From assembly GCA_016197365.1 (NCBI GenBank), contig JACPVS010000023.1:124001-188000 (forward strand): a DNA stretch of 64,000 nucleotides, given 5' to 3'. The translations under genes were made by a program, and so were the position numbers. The notes under the pieces were generated by a model. That model was given only the letters and a program-made list of their open reading frames with translations, had not been told where the DNA came from and made no database searches. Shown in pieces: positions 54,801 to 63,800 of the stretch. Origin of the DNA: Mycolicibacterium cosmeticum. GTDB taxonomy: Bacteria; Actinomycetota; Actinomycetes; Mycobacteriales; Mycobacteriaceae. The number at the start of each line of letters is the position of its first letter. The first letter of the stretch is position 1.

Positions 54801-57800
54801 ACCTCCCGATGGATCCGGCGCTGCCCGCGGCGCGCGTCGAATTCATGCTCGGCGACGCCGCACCGATCGTCGCCGTCACCACCGCGGAGCTGGCCGACCG
54901 GTTCGCCGGCTCGGGTGTTCCCGTCATCGACGTGCGTGATCCGGTCGACGCCCAGCCGGGTGCGCCGCTGCCCGCTCCCCGGCCCGACGACGTGGCCCAC
55001 ATCATCTACACCTCGGGCACCACCGGTGTGCCGAAGGGCGTGGCCGTCACTCAGCGCAACGTCACCCAGTTGTTCCGGGGCCTGCAGATCGGCATCGACC
55101 TGTCCCCGCAACAGGTGTGGACGCAATTCCACTCCTACGCCTTCGACTTCTCGGTGTGGGAGATCTGGGGTGCCCTGCTGCACGGCGGCCGGCTGGTCGT
55201 GGTGCCCGACGCGGTGGCGCGTTCGGCGGCGGACTTCCACGACCTCCTCGTCCGCGAGCGGGTCACCGTGCTCACCCAAACCCCTTCGGCCGCAGCGGTG
55301 TTGTCCACCGATGGGTTGGACGGCATCGCGCTGGTCATCGGTGCCGAAGCCTGCCCGCCCGAGATGGTGGACCGCTGGGCCCCCGGGCGCACCATGGTCA
55401 ATGTCTACGGGCCGACCGAGACCACGATGTGGCTGTGCAAGAGCACACCGCTGACGGCGGGCTCCGGGGCGCCACCGATCGGCTCGCCGACCGCGGGCGC
55501 GGCGTTCTTCGTGCTGGACGAACGGCTGCGGCCCGTGCCCCCCGGGGTGGTCGGCGAGCTGTATCTGTCCGGTCTCGGCGTGGGCATCGGCTACTGGCGC
55601 CGGACCGGTTTGACGGCAACGCGTTTCATGGCCTGCCCGTTCGGCGCACCCGGCCAGCGCATGTACCGGACCGGTGACCTGGTGTCCTGGCGGCCCGACG
55701 GCCAGCTGGACTACTTCGGCCGCGCCGACGAACAGGTCAAGGTCCGCGGGTACCGGATCGAACTCGGTGAGGTGCGTTCGGCGCTGGCCGCCGTGCCCGA
55801 CGTGGAGCAGGCGGTGGTGATCGCCCGCGAGGACAGGCCCGGCGACAAGCGCCTCGTCGGATACATCACCGGCACAGCGGATCCCGCGGAGGCCCGCGCG
55901 GTACTCGCCCAGCGGCTGCCCGGCTACATGGTGCCCGCGGCGGTGCTCGCCGTGCCGGCCATGCCCGTCACGGTCAACGGCAAGCTCGACACCCGGGCGC
56001 TGCCCGCCCCCGACTACCACGACACCGCGCGCTACCGCGCCCCGTCCGGCGCGGTCGAGGAGATGCTCACCGCGATCTACGCGGAGTTGCTCGGCGTCGA
56101 CCGGGTCGGGGTGGATGATTCGTTCTTCGACCTCGGCGGCGACTCGCTGTCGACGATGCGGCTGATCGCGGCCATCAACAGCGAAGTGGGGGCCGAACTC
56201 CCGGTCCGCACCGTGTTCGAGGCGCCGACGGTGGCCCAACTCGCGCTGCGCCTCGGCGACGGCGGGCGCGGGCAGGAACCGTTGGTCGCCGGTACGCGGC
56301 CCGACGTCGTCCCGCTGTCGTTCGCGCAGAACCGGTTGTGGTTCATCGACCAGCTCCAGGGCCCGTCCCCGATGTACAACATGCCGGTGGCGCTGCGGCT
56401 GCGGGGCAGGCTCGACAGCGACGCGCTGCGTGCCGCCCTGGCCGACGTGGTGGCCCGGCACGAAAGCCTGCGCACCAGATTCGTGGCGCCGGGCGGAACC
56501 CCGCAACAGCTGGTTGTCGCCGTCGACCGCGCCGAGATCGGTTGGGACGTCGTCGATGCGGACGGTTGGAGCCCGGACCGGCTGGCCGGGGCGGTGCGCT
56601 CGTTGGGGCAGTACGCCTTCGACCTGAGTGCTGAGATCCCGGTGCGGGCCACCCTCCTCCGCGCGGCCGAGGAGGACCATCTGCTGGTCGCCGTGGTGCA
56701 CCACATCGCCGCGGACGGCTGGTCGCTGCGGCCCTTGGTGACCGACCTGGGGCTGGCCTACGCCGCCAGGTGCGCGGGCACAGCACCCGGCTGGGAACCG
56801 CTCGCGGTGCAGTACATCGACTACACGCTGTGGCAGCGGGCGCAATTGGGCGATATCGATGACCACACCAGCCCGATCGCCGAACAGTTGACCTACTGGG
56901 AAGAGGCGCTGCACGGTCTGCCGGAACGCCTCGACCTGCCCACCGACCGCCCGTATCCCGCCGTGGCCGACCAGCGTGGTGCCACGGTCGAGGTGAACTG
57001 GGACGGCGCCCTCCAGGAGCAGATCGCGCGCGTGGCGCGCGAGCACAACGCGACCAGCTTCATGGTGATCCAGGCGGCCCTGTCGGTACTGCTCGCCACG
57101 CTGAGCGCGAGCTCCGATGTGGCCGTGGGCTTTCCGATCGCCGGTCGGCGCGACCCGGCGCTCGACGACCTGGTCGGCTTCTTCGTCAACACCCTGGTGC
57201 TGCGGGTGGACCTGGCCGGCAACCCGACGCTGGCCGAACTGCTGGATCAGGTGCGGAGCCGCAGCCTGGCCGCCTATGAGCATCAGGACGTGCCCTTCGA
57301 GGTTCTCGTCGAGCGGCTGAACCCGGGCCGTAGCCTCACCCACCACCCGCTGGTTCAGGTGATGTTGGGCTGGCAGAACTTGCCCTGGCAGCACACCGAT
57401 GACGCGGCCGGACTGGTGCTCGACGACCTGGCGGTCACACCACTGCCCGTCGACACCCAGGTCGCCCGGATGGATCTGGCCTTCTCGCTGTCCGAGAAGT
57501 GGAACCCGGCCGGAGCACCGGCCGGTATCGGCGGCATCGTCGAGTACCGCACGGACGTGTTCGACTCCTCCAGTGTCGAGGCACTGGTGCAGCGGTTGCG
57601 GCGGGTCCTGGTGGTGATCACCACCGATCCCGCGCGGCCACTGTCCTCGGTGGATTTGGTTGGCCCTGAGGAGCATTCGCACCTGGATGCGTTGGGCCAC
57701 CGGGAGACGCTGGCCCGGCCGGCAATCGAAACGTCGATGCTGGAGCTCTTCGCCTCCCACGTCGAACGCACCCCGGATGCGGTCGCGGTCAGCGACGGGG

Positions 57801-60800
57801 ACCGGGCGATCACCTATGCGGAGCTGGACATCGCGTCGAACAGGCTGGCGCACGCCCTCTCCGGGTACGGCTGCGCCCCGGGTGGATGCTGCGCGCTGCT
57901 GCTGTCGCGGTCGGCCGAGACCGTCGCCGCCATGCTCGCGGTACTCAAGACGGGCGCGGCCTATCTGCCCGTCGATCCGGGATGGCCCGCCGAGCGGATC
58001 GACTTCGTGTTGACCGACGCGTCGCCGGCCGTGACGATCACCACCGACGAGTTCGCCGGTCGCCTCGACGGTTTCACCGGTGCGGTGCTCGACGTCGATG
58101 ACCCGGGTGTCGCCGGGCAGCCGGGCACGGCGTTGCCGCACCCGGCCGCGGATGATCTCGCCTACGTCATCTACACCTCGGGTACCACCGGTGTACCCAA
58201 GGGTGTGGGGCTCACCCACGCGAACGTGACCCAGTTGTTGGCGTCGCTGGAGTCCGGGCTGTCGCCCGCCGGGGTCTGGAGCCATGCGCACTCGCCGGCC
58301 TTCGACGTCGCGGTGTGGGAGATCTTCGGGGCCCTGCTGCGCGGCGGCCGGGTGGTCGTCGTCCCGGACGCGGTGGCTAGATCGGCGCCGGACCTGCAGG
58401 CACTTCTGGTGGCCGAGGGTGTCACCGTATTGACCCAAACCCCGTCTGCCGCAGCCATGTTGTCACCGGCGGGCCTGGAGTCGGCGACGCTGGTGGTGGT
58501 CGGCGAGGCCTGCCCGGCCGAGGTCGTCGAGCGGTGGTCCCCCCATACGGTGATGCTCAACGCCTACGGGCCCACCGAGACCACGATGTGCGTGGCGGTC
58601 AGCGCCCCGCTGCGGCCGGGAGCCGACGTCGTACCCATCGGCACCCCGGTCGGCGGGGCCGGCCTGTTCGTGCTCGACGGCTGGCTGCGGCCGGTGCCGA
58701 CGGGTGCGGTCGGCGAGCTGTACGTCGCGGGCGCCGGGCTGGGCGTGGGCTACCTGCGCCGGGCCCCACTGACCGGAACACGGTTCGTGGCGTGCCCGTT
58801 CGGGCGGCCCGGGCAGCGGATGTACCGCACCGGCGACCTGGTGCGCTGGGGCGCCGACGGCCAGCTGCGCTACCTCGGCCGTGCCGATGAACAGGTCAAG
58901 ATCCGCGGCTACCGCATCGAACTCGGCGATGTGCGCGCCGCGTTGAATGCCGTCGACGGCGTGGATCAGGCGGTGGTGATCGCCCGCGAGGACAGGCCCG
59001 GCGACAAGAGGCTGGTCGGTTACCTGACCGGCACCGCCGACCCCGGACAGGTACGTGCCGCCCTGGCCGAACGTCTACCGGCCTACATGGTGCCCGCCGC
59101 GGTCATGGTTCTCGACGCGCTGCCGCTGACGGCCAACGGAAAACTCGACACCCGTGCGCTACCCGCCCCCGACTATGTGGCCGGGGCCTACCGTGCGCCC
59201 GGCAACCCCGTCGAGGACATCCTGGCCGGGGTGTTCGCCGAACTCCTCGGGGTGGACCGGGTCGGCATCGACGACTCGTTCTTCGACCTCGGCGGAGACA
59301 GCATCACCGCCATGCGGCTGATCGCCGCGGTGAACACGTCGCTGGGCGCCGACCTGGCCGTGCGCACCGTGTTCGAAACCCCCACCGTCGCCGGGCTCGC
59401 ACCCCGGATCGACGGTGGTGCAACCGCTCTCGACCCGCTGGTCGCCGGGGCCCGGCCCGATGTCATCCCGTTGTCCTTCGCGCAGAACAGGCTGTGGTTC
59501 CTTGAGCAGCTGCAGGGACCTTCGGCGGTGTACAACCTGGCGACGGCGATGCGCCTGGAAGGCCGGCTCGACACCGCGGCGCTGCATGCCGCGCTGGCCG
59601 ACGTCGTCACCCGGCACGAGAGTCTGCGCACGCTGTTCGCCGCACCCGACGGGATCCCGCAGCAGATCGTGATCCCCGCGGACCGGGCGCAGTTCGGCTG
59701 GCAGGTCATCGACGCCGACGGCTGGCCGGTGCAGCGGCTGGATGAGGCCGTCGACGCCGCCACCCGGTACGCCTTTGACCTGGCGGCCGAGATTCCGTTG
59801 CGGGCCACCCTTTTCCGGGTCGCCCCGGATACGCACGTGCTGGTGGCCGCGGTGCATCACATCGCCGCAGACGGCTGGTCCATCACGCCGCTGGCCCGCG
59901 ACCTCGGCATGGCCTATGTCGCTCGTTGCGCCGGTCTGGCCCCCGGGTGGCGGGACCTGCCGGTCCAGTACGTCGACTACACCCTGTGGCAGCGTGCGCA
60001 ATTCGGTGAACTGAACGACAGCGGCAGCCCCATCGCCGCCCAGTTGGCCTACTGGGAAGACGCGCTGGCCGGCCTGCCCGAACGCGTGTCACTGCCCACC
60101 GACCGCCCTTACCCGCTGGTCGCGGATCATCGGGGAGCCACCGCCGCCGTGGAGTGGCCGGCCGAGCTGCAGCAGCAGATCGCCCGGGTGGCCCGCGCAC
60201 ACAACGCCACCAGTTTCATGGTGGTGCAGGCCGCCCTGCTGGCCCTGCTGTCCAAGGTCGGCGGGAGTTCCGATGTGGCCGTGGGGTTCCCGATCGCTGG
60301 GCGGCGCGACGCGGCGCTGGACGAACTCGTCGGCTTCTTCGTCAACACCTTGGTGCTGCGCGTCGAGGTGGCGGGGGACCCCAGCTTCGCCGATCTGCTG
60401 GCGCAGGTGCAGCAGCGCAGCCTGGCCGCCTACGAGAACCAGGACGTGTCGTTCGAGGTGCTGGTGGAACGGCTCAACCCGGCCCGCAGCCTGGCTCACC
60501 ATCCGCTGGTACAGGTGATGCTGGCCTGGCAGAACCTGCCGGGCCAGGGCAACGGTCCGGCCGGCGGGCTGGCCCTGGGTGACCTGGCGGTCATCCCGAT
60601 GCCGGTGGACACCAAGACTGCCCGGATGGATCTGACCTTCTCTCTGGGCGAACGCTGGACCGAGGCCGGCGACCTCGCCGGCATCGCGGGGACCGTGGAG
60701 TACCGCACGGATGTCTTCGACGCCGCGGCCATCGACACGCTCCTCGCCCGGCTGCAACGCATGCTGACCGCGGTCGTCGCCGACCCTGCGATCGCGCTGT

Positions 60801-63800
60801 CGTCGGTGGACGTGCTCGCCGATGCCGAGCGCACCCGGATCGATGACCTGGCCAACCTGGCGGCGCTGACCGAAACGGTCACCGATCCCTCTATCCCGGA
60901 ACTGTTCGCCGCTCAGGTCGCGCGCACCCCGGACGCGGTGGCCCTCACCTACCTCGACCGATCACTGACCTACCGCGAACTCGACGAGGCCGCCAACCGA
61001 CTGGCGCACCTGCTGTCCGGCCGGGGAGCCGGTCCGGGACAGACGGTGGCACTGCTGCTTCCCCGCTCGGCCGACGCCATCGTCGCGATCCTTGCGGTGC
61101 TCAAGGCCGGAGCGGCCTATCTGCCGATCGACCCGGCGCTGCCCGCCGCCCGGATCGACTTCGTGCTCGCCGACGCCGCGCCGGTCGCCGTACTCGCCCC
61201 CGCCGATCTGGCCGACCCGGACCTGGACACCCAGCCCAACACCTCGTTGCCGTGGCCCGCCGCCGAGGATCTCGCCTACCTGATCTACACCTCGGGCACC
61301 ACCGGCGTACCCAAAGGCGTTGCCGTCACGCACCGTAACGTCACGCAGCTGCTGACCTCCCCGGATTCCGGCCTGCCGACCGCCGGGGTCTGGTCGCTGT
61401 GGCATTCACTGGCGTTCGACGTGTCTGTGTGGGAGATCTTCGGCGCGCTGCTGCGCGGCGGCCGCCTCGTCGTGGTGTCGGAGTCGGCGGCGCGTTCGCC
61501 GGAGGACCTGCATGCCCTGCTCGTGGCGGAACGGGTCACCGTGCTCAGCCAAACCCCCTCGGCCGCAACGATGCTCCCGACGGCCGGCCTCGGCGATGTC
61601 ACCCTGGTGGTCGCCGGCGAGGCGTGCCCGGCCGAACTGGTGCAGAGCTGGACCCACGCCGAGGGCGGGTCCGCCCGCACGATGATCAACGCCTACGGCC
61701 CGACCGAGGCCACCATCTACGCCGCGATCAGCGCACCGCTGGCAGCCGGGCCCGGGCCGGAAGCGCGGCGGGTCCCGATCGGGCGGCCGGTGCCCAAGGC
61801 CGCGACGTTCGTGTTGGACAGCAGGTTACGGCCGGTCCCGCTCGGGGTGATCGGCGAGTTGTACCTCGCCGGTGCCGGCGTCGCGGCCGGATACGTGCGC
61901 CGCGGTGGCCTGACCGCATCGCGATTCGTGGCCTGCCCCTTCGCCGGTGCCGGCGCCCGCATGTACCGCACCGGGGACCTGGTCCGGTGGCGCGCCGACG
62001 GACAACTGGACTACCTGGGCCGCGTCGACGAACAGGTCAAGATCCGCGGCTACCGCATCGAACTCGGCGAGGTGCGCACCGCGCTCGCCGCGCTGGACGG
62101 GGTCGACCAGGCCGCGGTCGTCGCCCGTGCGGACCGGCCCGGCGACAGACGTCTGGTCGGTTACGTCACCGGTGCCGTCGACCCGGCCGCGGCGCGCGCG
62201 ATGCTGGCGGACACGTTGCCGGCGTACATGATCCCGTCCGCGGTGGTGCTGCTGCCCGAGTTGCCGCTGACGTCCAACGGCAAGCTGGACACCCGCGCGC
62301 TGCCGGAGCCGGAGTACACGGCGGGCCGGTACCGGGCTCCGTCCGGTGCGGTCGAGGAGATCCTCGCCGGCATCTACGCCGATGTACTCGGCACCGACCG
62401 GGTGGGCATCGACGATTCCTTCTTCGACCTCGGCGGTGACAGCATCTCGTCGATGCAGGTGGTCACCCGGGCCCGCGCGGCGGGACTGACCTGCCGGACG
62501 CGCGACATCTTCGTCGAACAGACCGTCGCCCGGCTGGCGCGGGTCACCGAGATCGCGGGCACCGGGTCCGGACCGGACGACGAGGGCATCGGTCCGGTGC
62601 AGCCCACGCCCATCATCCGCTGGCTGGCCGAGACACCGGGCCCGGTGGACGAGTTCAACCAGACGATGTCGGTGCACGCGCCGGCCGGTGTCACCGAAGC
62701 CGATGTCCTCGTGGTTTTGCAGGCACTGCTGGACCGGCATGGCACGCTGCGGATGTCGTCGCAGGACGGGGCATTGTCGGTGCCCCCGGCCGGATCCGTC
62801 GATGCCCGCGATTGCCTGCAGACCGTCGAGGAACTGTCGGACGGGGCGGTGGTGGCGGCGCGTGCGCGGCTGGACCCGGCCGCAGGCAGCATGCTCAGTG
62901 CGCTCTGGGTGACCGGCACCGGCCAGTTGGTGGTCATCGTGCATCACCTGGCGGTGGACGCGGTGTCTTGGCGAATCCTGTTGGAGGACATCAACATCGC
63001 CTGGGGTCAACACCACGCCGGGCAGGCGGTCGAGTTGCCGGCGGGCGGCACGTCGTTCCAGCGCTGGGCGGCGGTGCTCGCCGAACATGCCGCGCACCCG
63101 GACGTCGCGGCGGGGGCACCGGCGTGGCAGCAGGTGTCCGACGTCGCCGCCGTGTTGCCGCCGGTCCAGCCCGGCACCGACACCTTCGCCACCGCGGGTC
63201 ACCTGTCCGCGCAGCTGGATGCCGAGACCACCGCGATGCTGCTCGGTGAGGTCCCCGCGGCGTTCCACGCGGGCATCAACGACATCCTGCTCATCGCATT
63301 CGCCATGGCGACAGCCGAATTCGTGGACGCCGGAGAGGCTCCGATCGGCATCGACGTCGAAGGACACGGACGCCACGAGGACCTGGGTGGCGATGTCGAC
63401 CTCACCCGCACCGTCGGCTGGTTCACCACCAAGCACCCGGTGGCACTGACCTCGGGCGCGATCAACTGGGCGCAGGTGGTCGCGGGCGACGCCACGCTCG
63501 GTGCCGCCGTGAAGAACGCGAAGGAACAATTGCGCGCCCTTCCCGACGCCGTCACCTACGGCCTGCTGCGCTACCTCACCGCCGACGCGACCCTGGCCAC
63601 CCCGGACCCGACGATCGGGTTCAACTATCTCGGTAGGCAAGGCGCCGCGGGGAATCTGCCCGAAACCTTCTGGCGCGCAAGCCAGGACATCGCCCTCGCG
63701 CAGACCGCCGCCGCGATTCCCATGCCGCTGATGCATACGCTGGAACTCACCGCAGGCACCGTCGACACCGCCGACGGCGCAGCGCTGCACGCCAACTGGA

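Noticed and set aside
54281..58438. Very long open reading frame on the minus strand (over 1300 codons) opposite the NRPS
   Set aside because: It is a product of high GC at third positions in the plus-strand NRPS gene; its translation is Arg/His/Gly/Asp-rich with no fold motifs. The same applies to the long minus frames at 47744, 50006 and 61826 and at 2456.
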